In this document: positions 8,429-16,271 of the stretch, in pieces
Layout: every line of letters starts with the position of its first letter
How positions within the stretch are numbered: the stretch's first letter is position 1
Assembly (NCBI RefSeq): GCF_007489285.1
Contig: NZ_VLIY01000010.1
Location: 150,587-214,586, forward strand
Origin: Skermania sp. ID1734
GTDB taxonomy: Bacteria; Actinomycetota; Actinomycetes; Mycobacteriales; Mycobacteriaceae
DNA: 64,000 nt
Direction: 5' to 3'
The notes under the pieces: model-generated
The model's database searches: none
What the model was told of the DNA's origin: nothing
Seen by the model: the letters and a program-made list of their open reading frames with translations, nothing else
Program-made: the position numbers and the translations under genes

Positions 8429-8475
8429 TAGTCGATTTCCACGCAAATATCGCCGAAAGGCGTCGAAATCGACTA
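8429..8475. terminator. Nested inverted repeat after the kinase pair
   Basis: Arms TAGTCGATTTC (8429-8439) and GAAATCGACTA (8465-8475) match perfectly over 11 bp and enclose a second hairpin CGCC-GAAA-GGCG (8451-8462). It begins 2 nt after the upstream stop and ends 27 nt before the next start. With no T run, a terminator without U-tail or an operator for the phosphodiesterase gene are both possible. Confidence 0.5.
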
Positions 8476-8502
8476 TCTCAACGTGAAAGACACACTGGAC
8501 CC

Positions 8503-8997
8503 ATGCGCCTGCTCCTCCTCACCGACACGCACATTCCCGCTCGCGCCCGCGACCTGCCGCCACGGGTCTGGAAGGAAGTCGCCGTCGCGGATGTCGTGAT
8601 CCATGCCGGCGACTGGATCGACATCGGCTTCCTCGATGCGCTCGAGTCGGCGGCGAAACGGTTGATCGGCTGCTGGGGCAACAACGACGGCCCACCATTG
8701 CGCGCTCGGCTTCCCGAGCGTGCCGACGCGACGCTCGACGGACTTCTCTTCACGGTCGTGCACGAGACGGGCGCCGCAAAGGGGCGTGAGGCGCGCATGT
8801 CGCGGCTGTATCCCGACACCGACGTGCTCGTCTTCGGGCACAGCCACATCCCGTGGGACACCACGACAGAAACCGGGCTGCGACTACTGAATCCGGGCTC
8901 ACCGACCGACCGGCGCAGACAACCCTTCTGCACGTACATGACCGCGAGCGTCGAGGCCGGCGCGCTCATCGACGTCACGCTGCACCGCTTGGACTGA
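8503..8997 (+). CDS. YfcE/MJ0936-type metallophosphoesterase
   Basis: 164 residues, the calcineurin-like fold of small phosphodiesterases. Metal-site motifs are in order: LLTDTHIP (D-x-H), HAGDWID (GD), GNND and GHSHIP (GHxH). Such proteins hydrolyse phosphodiester model substrates with Mn2+ or Ni2+; the cellular substrate is usually unknown. ATG 8503 begins directly with the first beta strand (MRLLLLTDTH), the usual start for the family. No strong ribosome site is visible. Confidence 0.9.
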   Translation: MRLLLLTDTHIPARARDLPPRVWKEVAVADVVIHAGDWIDIGFLDALESAAKRLIGCWGNNDGPPLRARLPERADATLDGLLFTVVHETGAAKGREARMSRLYPDTDVLVFGHSHIPWDTTTETGLRLLNPGSPTDRRRQPFCTYMTASVEAGALIDVTLHRLD

Positions 8998-9055
8998 CTC
9001 GATCTGCGCGCCGCGCGGCAACCCGACGCGCTCGTGTGACAGGATCGCCAACCGT

Positions 9056-11233
9056 ATGAACATTGTCGCCACCCGTGAACGACGTAGCTCCGGCCGCCAC
9101 CGCCCCGCGGCCACGTCGAGCACACCAGCGAAGTCAGGTTTCCGGCCCGATATCGAAGGCTTGCGGGCCGTAGCGGTGCTGGCCGTGGTGCTGTTCCATG
9201 CGGCGGTCCCAGGCTTGACCGGCGGCTTCGTCGGAGTCGACGTCTTCTTCGTGATCTCCGGTTTCCTCATCACCGGCATGCTGTGGCGGGAGGCGGGCGG
9301 AACCGGGACCGTGCGACTCGGTCGCTTCTACGGCGCGCGGGCGCGGCGCCTGCTGCCGGCCGGTGCCACGGTGCTAGTCGCCACCGCCGTCGGATCGGCG
9401 CTGCTGCTGCCTCCGCTGCAGGTCCGCTCGGTCCTTGGCGACGCCATCGCCAGCGCTCTTTATGTGGGCAACTATCGGTTCGCCATCCAGGGCACCGACT
9501 ACCTCGCCGCTGATTCGCCGCCCTCGCCGTTCCAGCACTATTGGTCCCTGGGCGTCGAGGAACAGTTCTACCTGGTGTGGCCGGCGTTGATCATCGGTAC
9601 CGCGTGGTTGCTGCGTCGCGTCGGCAGGCGCAGCACCGACAAGTTCGCGCCGTATTTTTTCGTACTGAGCCTCGTCGCGGTCGGTTCATTTGCGATCTCG
9701 CTGGGCTGGACGAGCGACCTGCCGCCGTGGGCGTTCTTTTCGTTGCCGTCACGTGCCTGGGAGTTGGCCGCCGGCGGACTGGTGGCGCTCACTGCCCGCT
9801 ACTGGCGTCGGCTGCCCGCACTGGTGGCTGCTGTTCTCGGCTGGGCCGGGATGGCGTTGATCATCGTCGCGTGCGTTCATCTGGGCGAGAAGACCCCGTA
9901 CCCGGGGACCGCCGCGCTGCTCCCGGTCGTAGGCACCGCGCTGGTGATCGGCGCCGGTTGCGCCTACTCCCGGGTGGGCGTCGGAAGTGCGCTGTCGTTG
10001 CCGCCGATGCGGGCGATCGGTCGTCTCTCCTACTCGTGGTACCTCTGGCACTGGCCAGTGCTGATCCTCGCTCCTTACGCGCTGGGCGGCCCACTCCGCT
10101 TGACCGACCGACTGGCCGCGGTCGCGGTGTCCGCCGGACTGGCCATGTTGACGCTGCAGCTCATCGAAAACCCGGTCCGGTTCGCCGGGCCGATCCGGCG
10201 GTCGGCGCCGCGCAGCCTCGCGCTCGGCGGGGTGGCCACCGCTGTTGCCGTCTGTGTCGCGCTCGGGCTGCTGGTGACTCGTCCGGCGCCGGTGGGGCAC
10301 GGCCAGGCGGCGGCGTCGCTCACCGTGCACGCGCCAGTCGCGCCCGCGGCACCGACGGTGGATCCGCTCGACGCGGCGGTACAACAGATGACGGCCCAGG
10401 TTCAGGCGGTCGTTGCGGAATCCGCCAAACCGCATGCGGTGCCGTCGAACCTGGACCCGCCGCTTGCCGATGCGCCGTCCGACAAGCCGGACGTCTTCGT
10501 CAACGGTTGCGTGCGCTCATGGCTCGAGGTGGGCCAAAGCGAATGCGCGACCGGCGATCTGGGCTCACCGACGACTGTCGCGTTGGTCGGCGACTCGCAC
10601 GCGGCCATGTGGCACCCGGCATTCGCGGCCGCCGCGGAGCAGCGGCACTGGCGATTGGAAAACTTGGCCAAGGTCACCTGTCCGATGCTGGACCTGCCGC
10701 TGAGAAGTCCGTATTTGGGCCGCGAGTACACCGAATGCGAGCAATGGCGCAACCAGATCCTGGATCGACTCAAGGCGGAGCGTCCGAAACTGGTGGTGCT
10801 GGGGATGTCGCGGCGCTATGGCGGTGACTTCAACTTCACCATGTACGGCCGGCCATGGCTGGACAGCCTCACTCGGATGGTGAAAGAGCTGCGGGCGAAC
10901 GGCTCTCAGGTATTGGTGCTCGGGCCGATTCCCGACCCGAAGGGAAACGTGCCGACCTGCGTTTCCGCGCATCTCGATGACGCGCTTGCCTGCACGCCCA
11001 CCAGATCCGTAGCGATGAACGAGGCGGGCATTGCGGCGGAGAAACTAGCGACGGAAGCGGGCGGCGGCGAATACGCCGACCTCACCTCGTTGTTCTGCAC
11101 CGCCCAACTGTGTCCGGTGATTGTCGGCAGCGATCTGGTATTTCGGGACGACAATCACCTGACGATCGTGCACGCCAAAGCCCTGACTCCGGTGATGGCG
11201 GCGCTCACGGACCGGGCTTTGGCGAAGCACTGA
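9056..11233 (+). CDS. OafA/YrhL-type acyltransferase with periplasmic SGNH domain
   Basis: 725 residues. The first 375 or so are an acyltransferase-3 membrane domain with about ten helices; hallmarks are LFHAAVPGLTGGFVGVDVFFVISGFLITGML and YWSLGVEEQFYLVWP. A Pro/Ala-rich linker follows (about 400-455), then an SGNH hydrolase-like domain with VGDSHAAMW (nucleophile Ser) and DDNHLTIVHAKAL (Asp-x-x-His). The family acetylates or acylates cell-surface sugars such as peptidoglycan, arabinogalactan or glycolipids. The target is not evident from context. Convergent with the next gene. Confidence 0.92.
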   Translation: MNIVATRERRSSGRHRPAATSSTPAKSGFRPDIEGLRAVAVLAVVLFHAAVPGLTGGFVGVDVFFVISGFLITGMLWREAGGTGTVRLGRFYGARARRLLPAGATVLVATAVGSALLLPPLQVRSVLGDAIASALYVGNYRFAIQGTDYLAADSPPSPFQHYWSLGVEEQFYLVWPALIIGTAWLLRRVGRRSTDKFAPYFFVLSLVAVGSFAISLGWTSDLPPWAFFSLPSRAWELAAGGLVALTARYWRRLPALVAAVLGWAGMALIIVACVHLGEKTPYPGTAALLPVVGTALVIGAGCAYSRVGVGSALSLPPMRAIGRLSYSWYLWHWPVLILAPYALGGPLRLTDRLAAVAVSAGLAMLTLQLIENPVRFAGPIRRSAPRSLALGGVATAVAVCVALGLLVTRPAPVGHGQAAASLTVHAPVAPAAPTVDPLDAAVQQMTAQVQAVVAESAKPHAVPSNLDPPLADAPSDKPDVFVNGCVRSWLEVGQSECATGDLGSPTTVALVGDSHAAMWHPAFAAAAEQRHWRLENLAKVTCPMLDLPLRSPYLGREYTECEQWRNQILDRLKAERPKLVVLGMSRRYGGDFNFTMYGRPWLDSLTRMVKELRANGSQVLVLGPIPDPKGNVPTCVSAHLDDALACTPTRSVAMNEAGIAAEKLATEAGGGEYADLTSLFCTAQLCPVIVGSDLVFRDDNHLTIVHAKALTPVMAALTDRALAKH

Positions 11234-11243
11234 CAGGTGTTTG

Positions 11244-11570
11244 TTAGCTCGTCGGATCGAGGCAGAGCACCACGTTGTGATCCTGATTCTCGACCCAGGC
11301 CTGGTCCCCGCACGCAGCGGAATTCGTCGTGCGGCTGACCACCTGGTAGTTGGCCGCTGAACTGCCGCAGGAGGCCGGCTCCACGGTCACCGACGAATTG
11401 CCGTCGGATTGGGTAGCGCCGAACTGCACGTTCAGACAGCTACCGACCTGCGCGTTGACGATCGCGTTGCTGGTTGTGTCGGCACTGGCCAGGCCCGCAC
11501 CGAGAACGGCAGCGGCCGCCGTCGCGGCGAAGACACCGGCTGCGAGACGAGGGCGAGAGATTGCGAACAT
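11244..11570 (-). CDS. Small secreted LppU-like protein
   Basis: 108 residues. The N-terminus (basic residues, then VFAATAAAAVLGAGLASA before DTTS) is a Sec signal peptide with an AxA-type site near residue 31. The mature 78 residues carry four cysteines in a pattern like the LppU/SCO3897 group (VGSCLNV, PASCGS, SAACGDQ, VVLCLDP), probably two disulfides. Function unknown. The ribosome site AAAGGA is partly inside an inverted repeat (11572-11603). Confidence 0.8.
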   Translation of the reverse strand: MFAISRPRLAAGVFAATAAAAVLGAGLASADTTSNAIVNAQVGSCLNVQFGATQSDGNSSVTVEPASCGSSAANYQVVSRTTNSAACGDQAWVENQDHNVVLCLDPTS

Positions 11571-11571
11571 T

Positions 11572-11603
11572 GCTGGTCCTTTTGGGGTAGGGGTTGGACC
11601 AGC
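11572..11603 (-). promoter_or_regulatory. Hairpin that can sequester the ribosome site of the LppU-like gene
   Basis: GCTGGTCC (11572-11579) and GGACCAGC (11596-11603) are perfect 8-bp arms with a 16-nt loop, directly before ATG 11570. In the transcript the 3' arm contains GGACC of the ribosome site AAAAGGACC, so pairing would hide part of it. Confidence 0.45.
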
Positions 11604-11737
11604 TCAGATTCGGGCCGAGTTCTTGCGGAATTCTCGGCAAATTCTTGTCGTTGTTGTCGGACGAGACGGCCGGCCGGGCCGTACGCGCGTCGTTAGCCGA
11701 CGCGGGCCGTGCCCCGGCGCCGCCGATCTCGTGGTTG

Positions 11738-11842
11738 TCAGCTGAGGCTGGTACCGGTGCCCGTTCCGGTGCCGGTGCCGGTGCTGTTCATGATTCCCAT
11801 GACGTCTTGGACGACCTTCAGGATGTCGGTCAAGGTTTGCAT
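11738..11842 (-). CDS. 34-residue amphipathic peptide with Thr-Gly repeat tail
   Basis: Short ORF of 35 codons. The first 18 residues (including TLTDILKVVQDVMGIM) form a plausible amphipathic helix with Leu/Ile/Val/Met on one face and Thr/Asp/Lys/Gln on the other. An Asn-Ser hinge leads into a tail of four Thr-Gly pairs ending TSLS. There is no signal peptide. A weak purine-rich AAAGTGAG precedes the ATG. Size and helix recall PorA/PorH-type outer-membrane peptides of corynebacteria, which also lack signal peptides, or phenol-soluble-modulin-like peptides; that is analogy only. It lies about 170 bp upstream of the LppU-like gene on the same strand. It may also be a chance ORF. Confidence 0.45.
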   Translation of the reverse strand: MQTLTDILKVVQDVMGIMNSTGTGTGTGTGTSLS

Positions 11843-12037
11843 CGCAACTCACTTTCGTTGATGACGAGCTGGTTCGGCTCGGTCAGGACGCTAAATGCCG
11901 CAGTTCCGATAGGCCGCCGCGACACTGGCGTCGCGTCCGATCGGATGCCAAGTCGATACCCAACGGAAATCAGCGGGCGGCAAGCTGCCGTGGCCCGCGT
12001 ATCGTTGGTTTTCATAGTCCGACGGCGGAGGTCACTG

Positions 12038-12547
12038 ATGCGCGTGCAGCGAGTGACAGCGGATCTGTCGGCCTATCCCGACCTGGTGGTCATCTACCTC
12101 GGTATGCGCGTGCACAAGCCGCGCGGGATCCTGCGACTGCTCGGCCTCGGCCCGCAGCTGTACAAGTCCCACAACGACTGCCCCGATGGCTTGCTGCTGC
12201 ACGAGGACGTCGTGTGGTCACTGTTTCCGCCGCACTGGGGCGCCCGCCAATATTGGCGGGATCTGGAGAGCCTCGAACGCTGGACGCGCTCGGACCCACA
12301 CCGGCAATGGTGGCAGAAGTTTCTGAAAGACTCTGGTGGCACCGGCTTTTGGCACGAAGCGTACTTCCTGCGCGGCGGTATCGACGCCGTGTACGACGAC
12401 ATGGCCAAGCCGACCGGCCTGGCCAGATTCGCCACCCAGATTCCAGCGCGCGGCGCAATGTTCTCCACCCGCAGGCGCGTCCGCAACGAAGCACCGACCG
12501 TCGAACCGGTCCTGACCGAATCAGAGCTGTACAACGAAACGAGCTGA
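12038..12547 (+). CDS. DUF4188 / monooxygenase af470-like protein
   Basis: 169 residues from ATG 12038, with CGGAGG 6 nt upstream. The sequence has the features I associate with PF13826: MRVHKPRGILRLLGLGPQLYK near the start, WGARQYWRDLESLERW, then HRQWWQKFLKDSGGTGFWHEAYFLRGGIDAVYDDM and a MPARG-like segment near the C-terminus. These are dimeric ferredoxin-like (ABM-type) proteins, some of them fungal pathway monooxygenases; the bacterial role is not established. It is followed 17 nt later by an FAD monooxygenase, so the two may act in one oxidation pathway. Confidence 0.75.
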   Translation: MRVQRVTADLSAYPDLVVIYLGMRVHKPRGILRLLGLGPQLYKSHNDCPDGLLLHEDVVWSLFPPHWGARQYWRDLESLERWTRSDPHRQWWQKFLKDSGGTGFWHEAYFLRGGIDAVYDDMAKPTGLARFATQIPARGAMFSTRRRVRNEAPTVEPVLTESELYNETS

Positions 12548-12564
12548 GCGACAGGCGGTTACCC

Positions 12565-14172
12565 ATGATGGACACCGAAGTTCTCGTTGTCGGAGCCGGC
12601 CCGGTGGGCTTGTCAGCCGCGATCGAACTCACTCGACGGGGAGTGGCGTGCCGCATCATCGATCCGCTACTGCACCCACCGCAATACGCCAAGGCCGTTG
12701 GCATCCAGCCCCGCACGCTCGAAGTGTTCGAAAGCATGGGGGTGGTGGACAAGATCCTGGACGCAGCCGTGGAGATGCGCGGTCAACTCGTCTATGTCAA
12801 CGGCACCGAGGTCGCCCGCTTGGACTTGCGACTTCCCGAGGACGTGCCCTTTCGCTTCATCGGACTGCCGCAATACGCCACCGAACGCGTATTGGCCGAA
12901 CATCTTGCGTCGCTGGGTGTCACGGTCGAGCGTGGCACCCGGTTGCTCAGCTTCAGCTATGACGTCAACGGCGTCACGGCCGTGCTGGCCACCGACTCGG
13001 GCGATACGACGGCCACGGCTGGCTACCTCGTCGGTTGCGATGGCGCGCACAGCGTGGTGCGGAAGGGTCTCGGGTTGACCTTCGAAGGCGGCGCATTCAC
13101 CGAGCAGTACATGCTCGGAGACGTGGAGGTCGACTGGTCGATGCCGCGCGGCTACGGGATCAGATCGATGCACCAAACCGACGGCGTCACCGACGATTTG
13201 CTTGTGTGCATCCCGCTTCCTGGGCATCGTCGCTACCGGATGTCGATGCTCGTTCCCGACGACCTGGCCACTGACGCGCCCGCCCCCGGGACGGTCGCGC
13301 ACGGCTTCGAGGGCGAGCGCAAACCGACGCTCGCCCACATTCAGGCGGTGCTGGATAGGCTTTCGCCGCAGCCGGTGCAAGCGTCGAACCTGCGCTGGTC
13401 GTCGGTGTTCCGGATCAGCCACCGACTGGTCGACAGTTACGGGCGTGGGCGGGTTTTCGTCGCGGGCGACGCCGCGCACATCCACCCGCCGACGGGCGCA
13501 CAGGGCATGAACACCGGCATTCAGGATGCGCACAATCTGGCGTGGAAACTCGCTCTCGCGGTGCGGGGATTCGCCGCCGACGACCTGTTGGAGAGCTATA
13601 ACGCTGAGCGGCATCCGATCGGCGAGGAGGTCGTCGGTCGCACGGTGCGAAGCGCACGCCAAGGCATCGGTGCGGACTCCAGCGACCCCGATTTCGTCAT
13701 GCGCCGCGAGGCGCAGTTGCTGCTCGACTACGGCGACAGCCCGATCATCAGCGGCGACGACCATCGCCTACTCGGTCGCCGGGCGCCCGACGCCACCGGG
13801 CTGACTCGCCCGGCTGTGTCGTTTGGGCTGCGACTGTTAGCCCTCCTCGACAGTCGGCACCACACGCTGCTGTGTTACCTCGATGCCCCTTCCAAGGCAG
13901 CCATCGCCGCGCTAGAACAGTTTGCTGCACAGGCGGATTCGCTCTCGCATGGCCAGCTGCAGCCGATTCTGATAGCGGGCTCGGACACCGACGTCGACAG
14001 CGAAATTCCGGTAATCATCGATGCCGCAGGAACTTTCGCGCAAGCCTATGACGCCGCGGACGGCGCCGTGTACCTGATCCGACCAGACGGTTACGTCGGA
14101 CACGTCAGCGCAGCACACTTTGAGCAAACTGCAGATGGAGTTGCCCGTTACCTGAAGTCGATCTTCCGCTGA
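12565..14172 (+). CDS. FAD-dependent aromatic-ring hydroxylase family (PheA/TfdB/MhpA-like)
   Basis: 535 residues from ATG 12565 (ATG 12568 is equally possible). It has the N-terminal dinucleotide fold VLVVGAGPVGLSAAIELTRRG, the DG segment VGCDGAHSVVRKGLG and the second FAD motif GRVFVAGDAAHIHPPTGAQGMNTGIQDAHNLAWKLA, then a C-terminal thioredoxin-like domain. Enzymes of this group hydroxylate phenols or polyketide-type rings with NAD(P)H and O2. The substrate cannot be read from sequence. It forms a probable operon with the DUF4188 gene upstream. Confidence 0.9.
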   Translation: MMDTEVLVVGAGPVGLSAAIELTRRGVACRIIDPLLHPPQYAKAVGIQPRTLEVFESMGVVDKILDAAVEMRGQLVYVNGTEVARLDLRLPEDVPFRFIGLPQYATERVLAEHLASLGVTVERGTRLLSFSYDVNGVTAVLATDSGDTTATAGYLVGCDGAHSVVRKGLGLTFEGGAFTEQYMLGDVEVDWSMPRGYGIRSMHQTDGVTDDLLVCIPLPGHRRYRMSMLVPDDLATDAPAPGTVAHGFEGERKPTLAHIQAVLDRLSPQPVQASNLRWSSVFRISHRLVDSYGRGRVFVAGDAAHIHPPTGAQGMNTGIQDAHNLAWKLALAVRGFAADDLLESYNAERHPIGEEVVGRTVRSARQGIGADSSDPDFVMRREAQLLLDYGDSPIISGDDHRLLGRRAPDATGLTRPAVSFGLRLLALLDSRHHTLLCYLDAPSKAAIAALEQFAAQADSLSHGQLQPILIAGSDTDVDSEIPVIIDAAGTFAQAYDAADGAVYLIRPDGYVGHVSAAHFEQTADGVARYLKSIFR

Positions 14173-14284
14173 TCCTCCGACAAAGGGTGGCGATTCGCCT
14201 ACTAGCAGGGTCTTTGCGAACGGAATATCATTAATTAGAGAGGGTAAGTGTGCCTCTCCACCGTATCTAGGAGGTGAGTGCATT

Positions 14285-14716
14285 ATGTCGACAGCGAACC
14301 TGCCGCCTATTGAGAAGCATCCGGATATTGCCGCGCTTCGGGACCGTTATGATGCGGTCGCCGTCACCCCGGTCGGGCAGTTTACCGACACCCTGACCTT
14401 GATGGCGGGCCTCTACGTCGCCGTGTCACCATGGATCGTCGGATTCCACGGCACGACGTCGCTGATGATGAACGATCTCATCGCAGGTCTGGCGGTAGCG
14501 ATCCTGGCAATCGGTTTCGGCTCGGCCAATGGTCGGTTCCATGGTCTCGCCGGAGCTGTTCCGCTGCTGGGCATCTGGATGATTATCTGCCCATGGGTAA
14601 TCTCCGGCGTATCGGTAACGGCGGGAATGGCATGGTCGAATGTCGTCGGTGGAGCCGTTGTCCTGCTGCTCGGACTCGGCGTCGCCGGACTGGGGATGAT
14701 GCCACACCGCAGGTGA
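14285..14716 (+). CDS. SPW-repeat membrane protein
   Basis: 143 residues: a short polar N-terminus, then four hydrophobic helices with two SPW-type repeats, VAVSPWIVGF (about residue 45) and IWMIICPWVISG (about residue 99). SPW proteins are small actinobacterial and proteobacterial membrane proteins of unknown function. ATG 14285 has a strong ribosome site AGGAGGTGAG 10 nt upstream. A hairpin terminator follows at 14733-14760. Confidence 0.88.
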   Translation: MSTANLPPIEKHPDIAALRDRYDAVAVTPVGQFTDTLTLMAGLYVAVSPWIVGFHGTTSLMMNDLIAGLAVAILAIGFGSANGRFHGLAGAVPLLGIWMIICPWVISGVSVTAGMAWSNVVGGAVVLLLGLGVAGLGMMPHRR

Positions 14717-14732
14717 CATCGCCGATATCTGT

Positions 14733-14760
14733 GAGGGGACGGTCTTCGCACCGCCCCCTC
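14733..14760. terminator. Hairpin terminator between convergent genes
   Basis: GAGGGGACGGT (14733-14743) and ACCGCCCCCTC (14750-14760) pair over 11 bp with one mismatch and a 6-nt CTTCGC loop. It lies 16 nt after the SPW stop and just before the stop of the convergent secreted-protein gene, so it can serve both. No T run follows. Confidence 0.6.
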
Positions 14761-14765
14761 GCGCA

Positions 14766-15149
14766 TTATTGGGCGCGCATGACCATGCACTGCGCGGGCA
14801 ACGGACCCGGCCCGATCGACCGGGCGACCACATCACGCACGGAGTCAGGGGAAAAGCGCGGGAAGGCAATACGAGCGCTGGAGTCTCCCGGCGGCACGGT
14901 AGCCGTCTGGTTTTGCGTGTCAGTGGCCGAGCTGACCGTCACCGTCACACTGGCGGGGCCGTTCTCGAACAGCGTCACCAGAATTCCCGGGCCGTCGGAC
15001 GCCGCCCGCCAGCCATTTGCGGCCGGGCACATCATCATTGGCTCGTCGGACGTGTCGTGCGGGTCTGCCCAGGCCATCGCCTGGTCAGCGAGCGCCGAAC
15101 CCAGCACCACCCCGGCACAGATTGCGGCCCCTGCCCACCACCTGTTCAT
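14766..15149 (-). CDS. Secreted protein of unknown function
   Basis: 127 residues if started at ATG 15149 (MNRWWAGAAICAGVV...), which gives a normal signal peptide with cleavage after AMAWA; ATG 15164 and TTG 15168-15170 upstream are alternatives and no start has a good ribosome site. The mature part is about 100 residues with two cysteines (MMCPAANGW near the start, LPAQCMVM near the end) and a beta-rich middle (LVTLFENGPASVTVTVSSATDTQ). I do not recognise the family. Confidence 0.65.
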   Translation of the reverse strand: MNRWWAGAAICAGVVLGSALADQAMAWADPHDTSDEPMMMCPAANGWRAASDGPGILVTLFENGPASVTVTVSSATDTQNQTATVPPGDSSARIAFPRFSPDSVRDVVARSIGPGPLPAQCMVMRAQ

Positions 15150-15194
15150 GACGACAGAGTGCATGTCCAAGCGCTCGGCGTCAATGTTTGCCTT

Positions 15195-15249
15195 TGCGAC
15201 GAGATGATGGATAGGTAGAGGGCCACTCGCAAAACGTCTCCGTATCCAT
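15195..15249. repeat. Left arm of 55-bp inverted repeat around the DUF559 gene
   Basis: Matches the reverse complement of 16217-16271 at 48 of 55 positions. The inner 26 bp (15224-15249, beginning CACTCGCAAAACGTCT) differ at one position only. The inner end meets the stop codon of the DUF559 gene. Confidence 0.9.
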
Positions 15250-16115
15250 CAGTTCACCGGAGCTCCCGCCGCTCGCAGCGCCGCGCGCACCCGAGCGACG
15301 AGGATGTGCGGGCGCCGTCGGAGCAGGTCGGCGTCCACGCGCACGATTCGCCAGCCCATGGCTTCGAGCGCGGCCGTTCGCTCGATGTCATGAGACCGCT
15401 GACGAGGATCGGTCCAATGCTGAGCACCGTCGTATTCGACGATGACCTTCCAGCGTTGCCAGCCGAGATCGGCCCGGGCGATGACGTCACCGTAGTCGTC
15501 GCGGATCAGCAGCTGAGTGGTCGGAGCGGGTAATCCGGCTTCGATGAGGACGAGCCGTGTATAGGTCTCCTGCGGCGACTCCGCTCCGCCGTCGATCAAG
15601 GGCAGCACGGTACGAAGTTTCACGATGCCCCGCGCGCCGGGATATCGCATCGCTATTGCGTCCACATCAATGGCCTTCAAGCCGGTCGCGTTGCTGAGTG
15701 CGTCGATTGTGGCGACGGCGCGGCGCGGCGGCAAACGCCGGCCGAGGTCGAACGCCGTACGAGCGGGCGTCGTGGCTCGAAGGGTTTCATCGACCTCGTC
15801 GTCGTTTAGTCGGTCGCCGCGGATGATCAGGCCTTTCGGCGCGCCGAGAAACCCCTCGCGGACGATCTCTGGCATCGCATCGTCCGCGATCCACTTGGTG
15901 CCATGCACGGCTGCAGCGGACAGTCCGACGAGTACGGCATTGGCGCCACCGAACAGCAATGCCGCCCGCGAACGTAGCTTGAGGTCAAGCTCTATGCCCT
16001 TGCGCAGGTATACGTCTCGGAAGATGCGCTGATAGTCGCAGCGCAGGTCGTGGCGCGTCAGTCGGCCGTTCGCAATTGCGGCTGAGCCCAGAAACGGCGT
16101 GTCGAATTCCCCCAT
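15249..16115 (-). CDS. AbiEi-like / DUF559 (Vsr-fold nuclease-like) protein
   Basis: 288 residues. The N-terminal half resembles AbiEi-type antitoxin/DUF559-linked regions of actinobacteria (RHDLRCDYQRIFRDVYLRKG, AALLFGGANAVLVGLSAAAVHG, TTPARTAFDLGRRLP). The C-terminal about 110 residues are a DUF559 domain: DDYGDVIARADLGWQRWKVIVEYDGAQHW, then MGWRIVRVDADLLRRRP. The D...E-Y-D/H pattern is that of the Vsr/PD-(D/E)XK nuclease-like fold. Such genes are common and patchy in Mycobacteriales, with a suspected but unproven defence or toxin-antitoxin role. The gene is bracketed by a 55-bp inverted repeat and preceded by two DnaA-box sequences, unlike anything else here. Confidence 0.8.
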   Translation of the reverse strand: MGEFDTPFLGSAAIANGRLTRHDLRCDYQRIFRDVYLRKGIELDLKLRSRAALLFGGANAVLVGLSAAAVHGTKWIADDAMPEIVREGFLGAPKGLIIRGDRLNDDEVDETLRATTPARTAFDLGRRLPPRRAVATIDALSNATGLKAIDVDAIAMRYPGARGIVKLRTVLPLIDGGAESPQETYTRLVLIEAGLPAPTTQLLIRDDYGDVIARADLGWQRWKVIVEYDGAQHWTDPRQRSHDIERTAALEAMGWRIVRVDADLLRRRPHILVARVRAALRAAGAPVN

Positions 16116-16166
16116 GGCACTCAGCGTCGCGCATACCGAGGCTTCAGCTCCGTCTCAAGGCCGAAG

Positions 16167-16204
16167 TTATCCACAGCCGGAGGGGCTAGTTCGGGTTATC
16201 CACA
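16167..16204. promoter_or_regulatory. Two exact DnaA boxes TTATCCACA (16167-16175, 16196-16204)
   Basis: Both 9-mers equal the high-affinity E. coli DnaA box, share orientation and start 29 bp apart, in the upstream region of the DUF559 gene and inside the inverted-repeat pair. Whether DnaA binds here is unknown; two boxes do not make an origin. Confidence 0.6.
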
Positions 16205-16216
16205 CCCTTTGAAATT

Positions 16217-16271
16217 ATGGATACGTAGACGTTTTGCGAGTGCCCGCCTACCTAACCATCAACTCGACGCA
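16217..16271. repeat. Right arm of 55-bp inverted repeat
   Basis: Partner of 15195-15249. The outermost 13 bp (16259-16271) are also the last three codons and stop of the ABC transporter gene, so the repeat extends into coding sequence. Confidence 0.9.

Noticed and set aside
16167..16204. Replication origin (oriC)
   Set aside because: Only two DnaA boxes, no AT-rich unwinding region and no dnaA/dnaN nearby.
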